The notes beneath the pieces were generated by a model, which had not been told where the DNA came from, searched no databases, and worked only from the letters and a program-made list of their open reading frames with translations. From positions 4,278,001 to 4,342,000 of the forward strand of contig NZ_CP134609.1 of the NCBI RefSeq assembly GCF_031844705.1: DNA of 64,000 nt. Direction: 5' to 3'. Positions within the stretch are counted from its first letter, which is position 1. Every line of letters begins with the position of its first letter. Of the stretch, positions 16,392 through 25,401 are shown piece after piece. This DNA is from Streptomyces sp. ITFR-16. Its GTDB lineage: Bacteria > Actinomycetota > Actinomycetes > Streptomycetales > Streptomycetaceae. A program made the translations under genes and the position numbers.

Positions 16392-17852
16392 ATGCTGATG
16401 ACGTTCTTCTCCTCTGCCACCTGGGAGTCCTGGGGGCTATCGAGCCAACCGGTCATCCCGGACCGGATGCCGATCCTGCTTGACGACGACCTCCTCTTCG
16501 AAGACTCGGCTGGCCCTCGCGTCACCACCGTGATCAACCGGTGGGCCCAGGAACTCCCGGCAAACGGCTGCCCGGCCTCGAACTCCTGGGAGACCTACGT
16601 TCGGGTTGTGCGGGACTGGACACTCTTCCTGGCCAGCCGGGGCATCCAACTCTTCGACAACCGAAGCGAGTTGCGACGCGGTCTGAGTGCATACGCGGTA
16701 CACCGCGCGTGCGGCCCACTGAAGGAACGGTTCGCCGCATCCACCTGGAACCAGCACATGAGCATCCTGTCCCTGTTCTATAGGTGGGCCGAGGACGAAG
16801 AGCTCACAACCGCGGTGCCGTTCACCTACAAGCAGGCCGTCACGGCGTACGGCGACCAGGTGCGCCTGCAGTCGGTGAACCTCTCCAAGCTGCGGACGCC
16901 GAAGCCGCACGTGACGATCAAGTACTTCGAGAAGGACTTCGAGGCCACGTTCCTGAAGGGGCTGGGCGGTCTGCGCCCGGACGGCGCTGAGGACGCCCTC
17001 TACCGGGGCCGGACGACGGCACGCAACGCGGCGGTGGGTGGCTATGTGTTGTCCAGCGGGCTGCGGCGACAGGAGTTCACGTACATGTTGGAGTGCGAGG
17101 TTCCGCCGCTGCCGCCCCGCCGGACCGAGCTGCCGATCTGGGTGCCGGTTCCGGCCGGGGTCACGAAGGGCCGGAAGTTCCGCGCCACGTGGACGACATA
17201 CGACCCGCTCGCCCGGCTGCACCAGTACTTGCGGTTGCAGCGTGATGTTGCGGTGGCTCGCTCGTCATGGATTCCGCCGGCCAAGTGGGGGTCGCCCCTG
17301 GTGGTGACCGAGGCAGACGAGATCGGTGGCCGAGTCGATGGTGAGCGCGTGCTGTGGACCGAGTTGACGCCGCGGGAACGTCGGTGTCTGGTCCGGCCGG
17401 ATGGCGGATCGATGCTGCTGGCCGTGCAGAGTGACGGGAGTCCGTTTCGCGACTGGCCGACGGTCTTCAAGCGAACGTCGGAGCGGATCAGGGATCGATT
17501 CGATCCGCGTTTCCCGCATACGTCCCCGCACCGGTGCCGTCATACGTTCGCGATCAGGACGCTCGAGATGTTGATCGGCGGCTACTACGCCCAGCTCGCG
17601 AAGCTCGTCAAGGACACCGACGCGGACGCGGCCCTTGCGCTCTACCTGCGCAAGAACGACCCGGTGATGATCCTGCGTGACCTCCTCGGTCATACCAGCA
17701 CTCTTACCACGGAGGTGTACCTCCGCCGCCTGGATACGACCCGGATCTACCGCGAGGCATATGAGCGGGCGGGCCATGACCACGGTCTGCTCGCCGAGGC
17801 CGAACGCGAGGTCGATGCCGAGTTCGACGGCTTCGATGAGGACGATATCTGA
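16392..17852 (+). CDS. Tyrosine recombinase A of the three-recombinase module
   Basis: 486 residues from ATG 16392; upstream in-frame codons read as spacer. It has a SAM-like core-binding domain (SWETYVRVVRDWTLFLASRG, about residues 60-140) and a catalytic domain with GYVLSSGLRRQEF (Arg I), SPHRCRHTFAIR (His-x-x-Arg) and LLGHTSTLTTEVYLRRLD (His and the Tyr nucleophile). All catalytic residues are present. The C-terminus is acidic (FDGFDEDDI). The stop codon shares a base with the next start, so the module is translated as a unit. Confidence 0.88.
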   Translation: MLMTFFSSATWESWGLSSQPVIPDRMPILLDDDLLFEDSAGPRVTTVINRWAQELPANGCPASNSWETYVRVVRDWTLFLASRGIQLFDNRSELRRGLSAYAVHRACGPLKERFAASTWNQHMSILSLFYRWAEDEELTTAVPFTYKQAVTAYGDQVRLQSVNLSKLRTPKPHVTIKYFEKDFEATFLKGLGGLRPDGAEDALYRGRTTARNAAVGGYVLSSGLRRQEFTYMLECEVPPLPPRRTELPIWVPVPAGVTKGRKFRATWTTYDPLARLHQYLRLQRDVAVARSSWIPPAKWGSPLVVTEADEIGGRVDGERVLWTELTPRERRCLVRPDGGSMLLAVQSDGSPFRDWPTVFKRTSERIRDRFDPRFPHTSPHRCRHTFAIRTLEMLIGGYYAQLAKLVKDTDADAALALYLRKNDPVMILRDLLGHTSTLTTEVYLRRLDTTRIYREAYERAGHDHGLLAEAEREVDAEFDGFDEDDI

Positions 17853-19609
17853 TGCCCGCGGAGATCCTGGAGAACCCGCTGCGGCTGTTCTGCACGTTCA
17901 CCCGCGGCACCACGTCGACCCTGTACGTCGATGACTCGGTGAACCCTGTGCTGGTCCGCGAGTTGCTGGCGGGCCTGGTCTACCTCATGCACCCCCACGG
18001 TCAGGGCGATTCGCACCGGACCGCGGAGAAGTACAAGGGGACCATCGACTGGTTCGTCGGCGAATTGGACCAGCGGGGCCATCGGGGCGGGGTCGCCGAG
18101 CTGACCCGCACGGGACTCGCGGCCCTGTGGTGGGAGGCGGGAAACCGGCGGGAGTCGGAGAGCCGCCGCATGCTCGCCGCCCTGGACGCCGAGGCGCCGG
18201 TGCTGGCGCCGGATGTGCGGGAGCTTGTCCGGGGGCGTCTTTACAACCGGCACCCGAACAGTGAGCCGCTGCCGCCGTACGACGAAGTTGCCTGGTCAGG
18301 GCTGACCCGTGCGGCCCGAATGATGGCCAAGGAGTCCTGGGCCGTATACCGGGCGGCCAGAGCAACGGCAGAGTCCGGCGCGGATCCTTACGTGCATGGC
18401 TGGACGCGGGAGAACATCTTCTGGTTGATGGTGCACCACGGCCCGGTGACGACACGGGAGTTGGGCGAGCGCGCCGGAGTGTCGCACGAGCAGATGCGCT
18501 TTCGGATCGGCCGTGACCGTCAGCGCTTCTTCGTGGAAGCACGCGAAGCGCTCTTCCCCAGCCCCCGCGTCGTCATCGCCTACCAGGTGCTGTTCGGCGT
18601 GTACAGCGGGATCGTGCCGGACGGCATCGCCGATCTGGGCGTCGACGGACTTGACTGGGCCGGCGACAGCACCGTCCTGGTCCGCTACGTCAAGGGCCGT
18701 ACGTCCGAGGAGAGCATCACGCTGCCGAGCAAGGCGGTACGGCTGCTGGAACGGTGGCTCGAGTATGCCGAACTGGCGAGGTCACACTGCCCACCGCAGC
18801 TGCACAACGGGCTGTGGCTATGGCTCGCCTACACCTCACGTCGCACAGGCGAAGAGGACCTTGGGCCGTGGCGGTACGGGCGCCCCTACAAGTCCACCGT
18901 CGTCGACTGGTCCCGGGATGCGGGAGTGATCGACGCCAACGGGGCGCTGGTGACAGTGCACCGTCACCGGATCCGCACGACGTTCGAGTCACACCGGGAC
19001 CGCTCTTCCTGGATCGGCAGCCGGCGCTCGACGATCGACCCCAACCACACCCCGGGTGTGGAAGGCGACCACTACCTGTCCTCCATGACCGAGGCCCAGC
19101 AGAACGCGCTGGAAGACATTGTCGAGCAGGCCCAGGGCGATCTACTGCGCAGGGGTCAACCGCCCATGGTGCTGTCGGACGAGCAGGTCGCCGACCTGGC
19201 ACGCCAGTTCCCGCAGCTGGTCAGCGAACTGGAGTTGGACGATCGAGCGATCGCTGAACTCGTGGGTGGCCAGCGCGATGTGTTCGTGGCGTCCTGCGCC
19301 GATCCGACCGCCGGCGTGCACGGCCCGAAGGGACAGCCGTGCCCGGCCCGCCCCTGGGTGTGCCTGCTGTGTCCACTCGCCCTGTTCACGCCGCGCCACG
19401 CGGCGAACCTCCTGCGCATGAAGGCGTTCTTCGCCCGGCAGTGGCAGCAGATGCCCGCCGCGCAGTTCATGGCCGTCTTCGGCCACTACGCCCAGCGCAT
19501 CGAGGACGTCCTGATCAAGTACGACCCCACACAGCTCGCCGCGGCTGCCACTCAGGTCACCGACACTGACGCCGAGATACCGCTCCTGCCCGAGGAGAGC
19601 ACCCTGTGA
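17852..19609 (+). CDS. Tyrosine recombinase-like protein B of the module
   Basis: 585 residues; the ATG overlaps the previous stop by one base. The C-terminal catalytic part keeps VTVHRHRIRTTFESH (His-x-x-Arg) and HTPGVEGDHYLSS (His and Tyr). The position of the first catalytic Arg reads VYSGIVPDGIADLGVDGL, with no Arg visible there. A middle segment (RENIFWLMVHHGPVTTRELG) looks like an added winged helix. Near the C-terminus, Cys residues in VASCADPTAGVHGP and WVCLLCPLALF could bind zinc. In such trios the subunits probably work together, so one weakened active site may be tolerated. Confidence 0.8.
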   Translation: MPAEILENPLRLFCTFTRGTTSTLYVDDSVNPVLVRELLAGLVYLMHPHGQGDSHRTAEKYKGTIDWFVGELDQRGHRGGVAELTRTGLAALWWEAGNRRESESRRMLAALDAEAPVLAPDVRELVRGRLYNRHPNSEPLPPYDEVAWSGLTRAARMMAKESWAVYRAARATAESGADPYVHGWTRENIFWLMVHHGPVTTRELGERAGVSHEQMRFRIGRDRQRFFVEAREALFPSPRVVIAYQVLFGVYSGIVPDGIADLGVDGLDWAGDSTVLVRYVKGRTSEESITLPSKAVRLLERWLEYAELARSHCPPQLHNGLWLWLAYTSRRTGEEDLGPWRYGRPYKSTVVDWSRDAGVIDANGALVTVHRHRIRTTFESHRDRSSWIGSRRSTIDPNHTPGVEGDHYLSSMTEAQQNALEDIVEQAQGDLLRRGQPPMVLSDEQVADLARQFPQLVSELELDDRAIAELVGGQRDVFVASCADPTAGVHGPKGQPCPARPWVCLLCPLALFTPRHAANLLRMKAFFARQWQQMPAAQFMAVFGHYAQRIEDVLIKYDPTQLAAAATQVTDTDAEIPLLPEESTL

Positions 19610-21744
19610 ACACCACATCCCTGACCGAGGCACCGCTGCACGGAGCCGCACCGTCGCCCTTCGCCGGGGCGGACATCTGCGGCCTGGCCGGCTTCGTCCT
19701 GCCCATCGGGGCGTCCCGCTCGGTCTTCGAGGACGACGTGTGGGTGTTCACCCAGGTCATCGGGATTCCCGCCTACGTGGCGAAGTGCGCACGGCGCCTG
19801 GACTTCTCGGGGATCATCAACGAGCGGTGGAAGACGGTCGCCAAGGAGTACATCGCCGCCCAGATGGCCCCCGGGCACGAAGCGGTCCGCACGCTGCCGT
19901 ACGCCAACCGGACGGCCCGTGTCGTCAACGGTCTCTACGCTGAACTGCTCGAACTGGTCCGGTGGTTGAACTGGCTGACCGCCCAGGGGATCACCGAACT
20001 CGGCGAGGTCACCGAACACCACTGCACGTCCTTCGCCCAGTACCGCGCCACCCACCGCCCCAACGGCAAGAAGACACATGATCGCCCCAGCGTCCGAAGA
20101 GCGGTCGAGCTGACGATCATCGGGCTGGCCCGCTACGGCGAGTTGTTCAGCGCCGACCGCTACCACCCCGACTTGCGACCGTTCCCGGGACAGGCCAACA
20201 GCAAGCTCAGTGGCAACGCGAACAAGACGCCGCCGGTTGCGGATCCGACGTTCCAGCCGCTCCTGAGTGCAGCCCTCTACCTCGTCCAGACCCTGGCCCC
20301 ACCCCTGCTCCGCGAACTTGACGCCAAGCGACGCTATGCCGCCCATCGGGCAACGCTGCCCGCAGCACGTGTCGATCTGGGCGACCTTGAGGCGGTCATT
20401 CGCCGCCATATCGAAGAGCAGCGGCCCTTCGACCGGAACGTCATCTGGGCCAAGGCCCGGAAGTGGATGAGCAACGACGACCCGTTGAGTCAGGTCAACC
20501 TCTACGCGCTCGCCGCGGAAGCCGGGCGGAGGGAAATCCTCCCTTCCGAGCTGTCGTTGGTGCGCGACATGCTGGAAGCGGCGGTAGCTGCCGTGGGGAT
20601 CGAGGAACCCTTCTGCCGCGACGCCAGCATGGTGAAGCGAGCCGACGGCCAAGGGGAGGTGCCCTGGTCGGGTCCGCTGGCCGAGCGCGGCCTGCGGGCT
20701 CTCACCGGCGTGGTGAAGACCGCCGCGCACGTGGTCATCGTGGCCCTGTCCGGCATGCGCCAGAGCGAACTACGGGAGATGAACGTGGGATGCCGCGTTC
20801 CCCCCGTCGAGTCCGGTCCGGGGCTGAAGAGGTACAAGCTGGCGAGCCGGGTCATCAAGGGCAAACCGCTCGGCGGTGTCCCCGATGAGTGGGTCGTAAT
20901 CTGGGAGGCGTACCAGGCAGCCGAGGTCGCCGAGCAACTCCTGGGCCCCGACGCCGAGATCGGCGATCCCCTGCTCACCTCGCCCCTCGACGGTGCCCGC
21001 TTCGAGCTGTTCCGTCAGTGGGTCAACGGCCTCACGGGGCAGGCCCTGGGGCTGGCTCCGATCCCGGAAGGACAGCTGACGACGAGGATGCTCAGGCGCA
21101 CACTCGCTTTGGAGATTGCCTATCGTCCCGGTGGTCTGCTGGCCGCAAAGGTGCAGCTCAAGCACTTGTCCGTGGTGACCACGGAAGGGTATGCGGCCCG
21201 TCCTGGCGGGGCCCAGGCTAAGTTCCTCGCGGAGGTCAACGCCGAGGAGGCGGAGCGTAACAAGGACCTCGTGCAGGCCGAGTACCGGCGCTATCAGCAA
21301 GGCGAGATGCCCTCAGGTCCCGGCGCCCGCGATCTGATCAGCTTCTTCGCCAGCGTCGACGGGAAGCTGGCCCGCGCCGCCGCCGAGGACCCCACGGTCG
21401 TCGGCAGCGACCAGGAGGTCCGAGCCCTCCTCGCCGAGATCGCCGGCGTCCTGCACCTGGGTGTGGCGAACTACTGCTGGTTCATCGACCCTTCCAAGGC
21501 GTTGTGCCTGAAGCTGGCCGGCACCCCGAACGCGACGAAGCCGCTGGCTGGCATGTGCGATTCCGCCCGCTGTCCGCAGGCCACCCACCATCCCTGCCAC
21601 CGCCCGGTGTGGGCCGAGAGTGTGCGGACCAAGCAGGTCTTCATCGGATCGATCGGCCGCAACCACAAGGCCGAAAAGGCCCGACTGCAAGCCGACTTGG
21701 ACCGAGACGTGAAGGTCCTGGCCTCGATCGACGCCGCCGCGTAA
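19606..21744 (+). CDS. Tyrosine recombinase C of the module
   Basis: 712 residues, overlapping the previous gene by four bases (GTGA). The catalytic residues are seen as VALSGMRQSELREM (Arg I), TTRMLRRTLALEIAYRPGG (Arg II region) and LKHLSVVTTEGYAARPGG (His and Tyr nucleophile). A Cys/His cluster near the C-terminus (ALCLKLAG, MCDSARCPQATHHPCHR) probably binds zinc. The N-terminal 350 residues are long compared with phage integrases and are typical of this family. Confidence 0.85.
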   Translation: MNTTSLTEAPLHGAAPSPFAGADICGLAGFVLPIGASRSVFEDDVWVFTQVIGIPAYVAKCARRLDFSGIINERWKTVAKEYIAAQMAPGHEAVRTLPYANRTARVVNGLYAELLELVRWLNWLTAQGITELGEVTEHHCTSFAQYRATHRPNGKKTHDRPSVRRAVELTIIGLARYGELFSADRYHPDLRPFPGQANSKLSGNANKTPPVADPTFQPLLSAALYLVQTLAPPLLRELDAKRRYAAHRATLPAARVDLGDLEAVIRRHIEEQRPFDRNVIWAKARKWMSNDDPLSQVNLYALAAEAGRREILPSELSLVRDMLEAAVAAVGIEEPFCRDASMVKRADGQGEVPWSGPLAERGLRALTGVVKTAAHVVIVALSGMRQSELREMNVGCRVPPVESGPGLKRYKLASRVIKGKPLGGVPDEWVVIWEAYQAAEVAEQLLGPDAEIGDPLLTSPLDGARFELFRQWVNGLTGQALGLAPIPEGQLTTRMLRRTLALEIAYRPGGLLAAKVQLKHLSVVTTEGYAARPGGAQAKFLAEVNAEEAERNKDLVQAEYRRYQQGEMPSGPGARDLISFFASVDGKLARAAAEDPTVVGSDQEVRALLAEIAGVLHLGVANYCWFIDPSKALCLKLAGTPNATKPLAGMCDSARCPQATHHPCHRPVWAESVRTKQVFIGSIGRNHKAEKARLQADLDRDVKVLASIDAAA

Positions 21745-21760
21745 GGAGAAACCCCACCTC

Positions 21761-22258
21761 ATGGCTCGCATCAGCGCAGAGACCCGCGCCCGCAACGAGC
21801 AGGCCGTCCGGGCCGCGATGGACCGGCTCCTCAAAGGCGACCTCCCGCCCGGCGGCAGCTGCGACTTGAAGACACTGGCCGCCGAAGCCGGCGTGACCCG
21901 CACCGCGTTCTACCCCAAGAAGAACCGTGACGGCACCACCCGCCCCGGCCCCTACCAGCACCTCGCCGAAGAATTCGAGCGACGCCTTCGCACCCTGCAA
22001 GAGGCCGGAGACGTCGTCGACCCGCGGATCGCGCAGATCGAACGACTCAAGACCAAAGTCGCCGAGCTCAAGGAACGCCTGGCTCAGCGGGACGAGACCG
22101 TAGCCGAGCTCACCACGTTCAAGGAACTCGCCGTCTCGCGCCTGGCCGCACAGCACGACGAGATCGTCCGTCTGCGGGAAGTGGCCGCAACACCCGGCAA
22201 CGTCCGCCGCCTGCCCACCGCCCGCCCCGGAACGGCCCCGTACGGATCTTGCAGCTGA
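21761..22258 (+). CDS. TnpC-like accessory protein (DUF6262 type)
   Basis: 165 residues with AAGGAGAA before the ATG. The N-terminal half is a helix-turn-helix (LAAEAGVTRTAFYPKKNRDG). The C-terminal half is a long coiled coil (IAQIERLKTKVAELKERLAQ, then AELTTFKELAVSRLAAQHDE). It follows the three recombinases by 16 bases in the position of tnpC, whose product helps choose transposition sites or orientation. Confidence 0.8.
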   Translation: MARISAETRARNEQAVRAAMDRLLKGDLPPGGSCDLKTLAAEAGVTRTAFYPKKNRDGTTRPGPYQHLAEEFERRLRTLQEAGDVVDPRIAQIERLKTKVAELKERLAQRDETVAELTTFKELAVSRLAAQHDEIVRLREVAATPGNVRRLPTARPGTAPYGSCS

Positions 22259-22350
22259 GCTGGCGTCTCCCCACAAGCCCGGACACGGCGAGGGATCCCG
22301 TCGACACCGCCTAGCGTGCTCCCTCGCCGTGCCCCCTCGTTTCACCGCGA

Positions 22351-22962
22351 TCACACCTCGGAGGTTCCACCGGCTCGAACCCGGACCAGCACCTGGTTGG
22401 CCAACTTCTGCGGTGTCAACTCGCCATCCAGGAACACGGTGTCACCGGGCAAGGTATCGGCAGCGGCCATGCACGGCGAGATCCTTTCCTTGCACCAGCG
22501 CCGAACCTTCTCATCCTGCTCAGGGCTGTCCGGGGTGAAACTGCGGCCGTCGATCCGCTGCTCCAGGACCTCTCGGGAGACCTTGAGGAAGAAGTGGTGG
22601 ACTTCGATGCCTGCATCCTTCAACGCGCCGAAGATCTCACCGACATAACCAGGATTAACCAAGGTCATCGGGATGAGGACCGTGCGGCGATACTCCTCGA
22701 TCAGTCCCACCGCCAGGTCAGCGACCTGACGCCGCCACAGCCGAAGGTCCTGGAAGTCGCCGGTCGGCACCTCCACGATCTCTCGCAGCACATAGCCGAC
22801 CATCTCCGGGTCGTAGACCAGTGCCTCGGGCCAGCACGCACGCAACTCATCTACCAGGGTGCTCTTCCCGCTGCCGAACGCACCGTTCACCCAGACGATC
22901 AACGCGATTCCCCCGCCCTGCCGCCGTGCCCGCGACTCGGGCCCGGCATGTCGGATCAGCAT
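22351..22962 (-). CDS. P-loop NTPase/kinase-like protein (TmrB type)
   Basis: 203 residues from ATG 22962, which has GGAGG five bases upstream. A TTG at the codon before IVWVNG is an alternative that would match the compact start of relatives. Walker A is NGAFGSGKSTLVDELR. Later segments are YDPEMVGYVLREIVE and VLIPMTLVNPGYVGEIFGAL, followed by a probable lid region, REVLEQRIDGRSFTPDSPEQ. The layout matches TmrB-like proteins (tunicamycin resistance) and zeta-toxin/AAA_33 kinases. The substrate is not evident. It is convergent with the recombinase module. Confidence 0.75.
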   Translation of the reverse strand: MLIRHAGPESRARRQGGGIALIVWVNGAFGSGKSTLVDELRACWPEALVYDPEMVGYVLREIVEVPTGDFQDLRLWRRQVADLAVGLIEEYRRTVLIPMTLVNPGYVGEIFGALKDAGIEVHHFFLKVSREVLEQRIDGRSFTPDSPEQDEKVRRWCKERISPCMAAADTLPGDTVFLDGELTPQKLANQVLVRVRAGGTSEV

Positions 22963-23264
22963 GCCGCCTCCACCCGACTCCTCTCAACCGATGACAAAGC
23001 TCAATCGCTGCGAGAGGCCACCCACGCCCCCTACACGAGAGACCCCTGTGGTCGAACCCATACCTTCACCTATCGTTCCAGCTGACACAGCACGCCCACG
23101 CCAACGTGATCTCAGTCACGCAGCCGTGCCGGACAAAGAGACAACATGCCTCGCTGCAACGCGACACGACGAGGACCCTCGACCCTCGCGTAAAGCGACA
23201 TGACCTGCGTGGGACACGGCGTCTGCCGTCACAACGGTCCGGGGGGGTGCTCCTATGGGTTTGG
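22963..23264. other. Intergenic stretch without recognised gene
   Basis: These 302 bases lie between the start of the TmrB-like gene and the 3' end of the second IS110-type transposase. GC is lower than in the flanks, and I see no convincing open frame, tRNA or repeat. The right end of the IS element should lie within its last part. Confidence 0.4.
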
Positions 23265-24467
23265 TCAAGCTGGTTGGGCGTGTTGGGGTTCGTAGAAGGT
23301 GCCGTCGCGGAGCATCGCGAGGAGGACGTCGGCTCGTCGTCTTGCGAGGCAGAGGAGGGCTTGGGTGTGGTGTTTGCCCTGGGCGATCTTCTTGTCGTAG
23401 TAGGCGCGGGATGCCGGGTCGCCGAGGGCGGCGAACGCGGAGAGGAAGAAGGCCCGTTTGAGCTGCTTGTTCCCTCTGCGGGATGGTTGTTCGCCTCGGA
23501 TCGAGGAGCCTGAGTTGCGGGTCGCCGGGGCGAGTCCGGCGTAGGCGGCGAGGTGGGCTGCGGAGGGGAAGCTGCTGCCGTCGCCGACCTCGATGAGGAT
23601 CCTGGCTCCGGTCCTGATCCCGATGCCCGGTATCGAGATCAGGACCTGGGAAAGAGGGTGGGTCTCCAGCAGTTCCTCGATCCGGCCGGCGAGGAGTTTG
23701 CGCTGGTCGAGGACGGCGGCGAGCGAGGCGGCCAGGCTCGGGATGATCAGCGCGGCCGCGTCGGTGCCGGGGACCACCACGGTCTGTTCGTCCAGCGCGG
23801 TGAAGATGTCCTCGACCAGGCGCTCGGCCATACGGGGTGCCTTCGGCCGCAGCAGCGTGATCAGCCGTCGGCGGCCTGCCTTGCGGATCTGGGTGGGGGA
23901 CCCGAACCGTTCCAGCAGGGTCAGGACGGCCGGGTGCTGCGGTCGCGGGCCCAGGACCCGTTCCAGGGACGGGTGGATCTGGGTCAGCAGGCCGTGGAGC
24001 CGGTTCGCGACGCGGGTGGCCTCGCCGGTCAGGTCGTCGTCGAAGCCGACGATCATCTCCAGTTCGGCGATCGTCTCGTCTTCGAGGTCGACCGAGCGCA
24101 AGGTGTGGGGCATCGCGCGGGCGGCGTCGGCGATGATGAACGCGTCCCTCGCGTCGGTCTTGGCCTCGCCGGGGTAGAGGTCGGCGATCCGCCGCATCGT
24201 CAGGCCGGGCAGGTAGGCGACGGGGCAGCCCATGTCTCTGGCGACCGCGAGCGGCAGGGCTCCGATCGAGGCCGGCTGGTCGACCACGACCAGCACCGTC
24301 CCGTGCTTGGCCTGGAGTTTCGCGAACAGCTCGCGGAGCTTGGGTTCGGTGTTGGGCAGGCGCTTGTCGGACGCCTTCTTCCCGGCTGGTGTGACGGCGG
24401 TGGCGTGGTGTTCGCTCTTGCCGACGTCCAGGCCGAGGAAGACGTCGATGTCGCCGGTTTCGATCAC
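23265..24467 (-). CDS. IS110-family transposase, second type
   Basis: 400 residues from GTG 24467, with GGAGGAC six bases upstream. The DEDD domain has VFLGLDVGKSEHHATAVTPA, then LYPGEAKTDARDAFIIADAA and LEDETIAELEMIVGFDDDL. The Transposase_20 domain has ISIPGIGIRTGARILIEVGD, then HLAAYAGLAPATRNSGSSIR and KQLKRAFFLSAFAAL, with the catalytic serine region intact. It is full length. It is not a close copy of the transposase at 7255, so two independent insertions occurred in this zone. Confidence 0.93.
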   Translation of the reverse strand: MIETGDIDVFLGLDVGKSEHHATAVTPAGKKASDKRLPNTEPKLRELFAKLQAKHGTVLVVVDQPASIGALPLAVARDMGCPVAYLPGLTMRRIADLYPGEAKTDARDAFIIADAARAMPHTLRSVDLEDETIAELEMIVGFDDDLTGEATRVANRLHGLLTQIHPSLERVLGPRPQHPAVLTLLERFGSPTQIRKAGRRRLITLLRPKAPRMAERLVEDIFTALDEQTVVVPGTDAAALIIPSLAASLAAVLDQRKLLAGRIEELLETHPLSQVLISIPGIGIRTGARILIEVGDGSSFPSAAHLAAYAGLAPATRNSGSSIRGEQPSRRGNKQLKRAFFLSAFAALGDPASRAYYDKKIAQGKHHTQALLCLARRRADVLLAMLRDGTFYEPQHAQPA

Positions 24468-24809
24468 GTGCGTCCTCCGGTCGTGCTTCCGCCCGGCCTC
24501 GCCCACGGCACCGATCGCCACATCCACATTACGAAGAGCCTCCCGACCTGCGAAGAGTCGGTGGTCATGCCCCTAATCAGCGGTCTGTCAGTGCCTCCGG
24601 GCCCGGTGACACCACCCCCCGGATCATGGTTAACAAGGGGGGGAAGTCATGCCGGGCCCGAAGGCCGGGAGCCCCATTGCGGGACCACCAAAAAGGTAAT
24701 GGGGGGAGAGAGGCATTGACGCCTGTCCGCTGAACAAAGCAGCCACAGCGGGAAGAGGATCGGGCACGCAGCGGGCGCGGCGCGAGTAGTCCGGTCCGGA
24801 CAACAACAG
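24468..24809. other. Non-coding flank of second IS110-type element (possible bridge-RNA region)
   Basis: About 340 bases upstream of the transposase (minus orientation), between it and the tRNA terminator. No gene is convincing here; open frames on the minus strand are spacer. The length is enough for an IS110-type bridge RNA next to the start codon. Several GC-rich inverted segments are present, for example around 24590-24640. Confidence 0.35.
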
Positions 24810-24834
24810 AGCCCCAGGCCATCGACCTGGGGCT
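24810..24834 (-). terminator. Terminator of tRNA-Gly
   Basis: Nine-base perfect stem (AGCCCCAGG/CCTGGGGCT) with a seven-base loop, directly downstream of the tRNA in its own orientation and followed by TTGTTGTT. Confidence 0.7.
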
Positions 24835-24840
24835 ATTGCA

Positions 24841-24914
24841 TGGAGCGGGTGACGAGAATCGAACTCGCGCTCTGAGCTTGGGAAGCTCATGTTCTACCAT
24901 TAAACTACACCCGC
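24841..24914 (-). tRNA. tRNA-Gly (anticodon CCC), CCA end encoded
   Basis: On the minus strand the acceptor stem GCGGGTG pairs with CACCCGC. The anticodon arm is TGAGC-TTCCCAA-GCTCA, so the anticodon is CCC, and the T arm contains GTTCGATTC. The discriminator base is T and the CCA end is encoded at 24841-24843. The 3' end of the tRNA points towards the mobile region on the left, as expected where an integrative element has used a tRNA 3' end. Confidence 0.95.
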
Positions 24915-25149
24915 ACAACGCGCTGGATGACCAGCGACGCATCGTCCCACACTGTACCCCATCGCAGGCCCCCCGAGGCGTGAGCCCGGATGTGCGGCGT
25001 GGTGGGGGTGGGGGTGGCGGGGTGTGGATGTGGGTGTCGGGGGCGGGAGTTGGGGCGTAGCGTGGGGGCTCGGAGTGCCGCGGCGAGTGGCGTCCCGTTC
25101 ATCCCCTAATGTGGCTTTCTCGTTCACGGCTTGATGGGGAAGGGACTTG

Positions 25150-25323
25150 ATGGACTCCATGGAGCGCACCGTCGTCCGCTGTGCCGAAGGGCACGTTTTC
25201 GCTACCGCCTCGTTCCCGATGCAGCAGCTCGGGTCCGGGCGGATCGGCCCCGGGCGGCTCATCCGCTGTCCTCGTTGCGCGCGGTTGCGGCATGCCGTGC
25301 CCGTCGTGGCCGGGCAGCGGTAG
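25150..25323 (+). CDS. Small zinc-ribbon-like protein, 57 residues
   Basis: ATG 25150 with AAGGGA upstream. The start reads MDSMERTVVRCAEGHVFATA and the end has LIRCPRCARLRHAVPV. The Cys/His spacing (CxxxH and CPxC) fits one zinc site. It is preserved as an open frame just before dcd, in the conserved part of the window, and reads like a small conserved actinobacterial protein. The function is unknown. Confidence 0.7.
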   Translation: MDSMERTVVRCAEGHVFATASFPMQQLGSGRIGPGRLIRCPRCARLRHAVPVVAGQR

Positions 25324-25389
25324 GCGGGAGGCAGCGGCAGGCGACAGGCGCGCGGGCGGCCCGATGGGGGCGGGCCCGCGCGTTCTGCG

Positions 25390-25395
25390 TATCCT
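25390..25395 (+). promoter_or_regulatory. -10 box of leaderless-type promoter for dcd
   Basis: TATCCT ends six bases before the GTG start of dcd, and no ribosome binding site lies between them. This is the spacing of a leaderless transcript. Confidence 0.5.
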
Positions 25396-25401
25396 CGGTG
25401 G

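Larger units (their letters stand above)
16240..22330 (+). mobile_element. Tn554-like element: three tandem tyrosine recombinases plus TnpC-like protein
   Basis: Four genes with short or no gaps (17852 shared by two genes, then a four-base overlap, then 16 bases) encode three different large tyrosine recombinases and a small helix-turn-helix/coiled-coil protein. This order is that of tnpA-tnpB-tnpC transposons and related recombinase-in-trio elements. I could not find exact ends; the limits given are the flanking intergenic stretches. No cargo gene is evident inside them unless the TmrB-like gene just downstream was carried along. Confidence 0.7.

Noticed and set aside
22963..23264. Degraded tRNA or attachment site
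   Set aside because: The segment near 23040 (gtggtcgaaccc) recalls a T arm, but no acceptor or anticodon arm can be formed and it does not match the tRNA-Gly 3' end.
24577..24942. Minus-strand open frame over the tRNA
   Set aside because: It crosses the tRNA-Gly and its terminator; translated tRNA sequence, not a gene.
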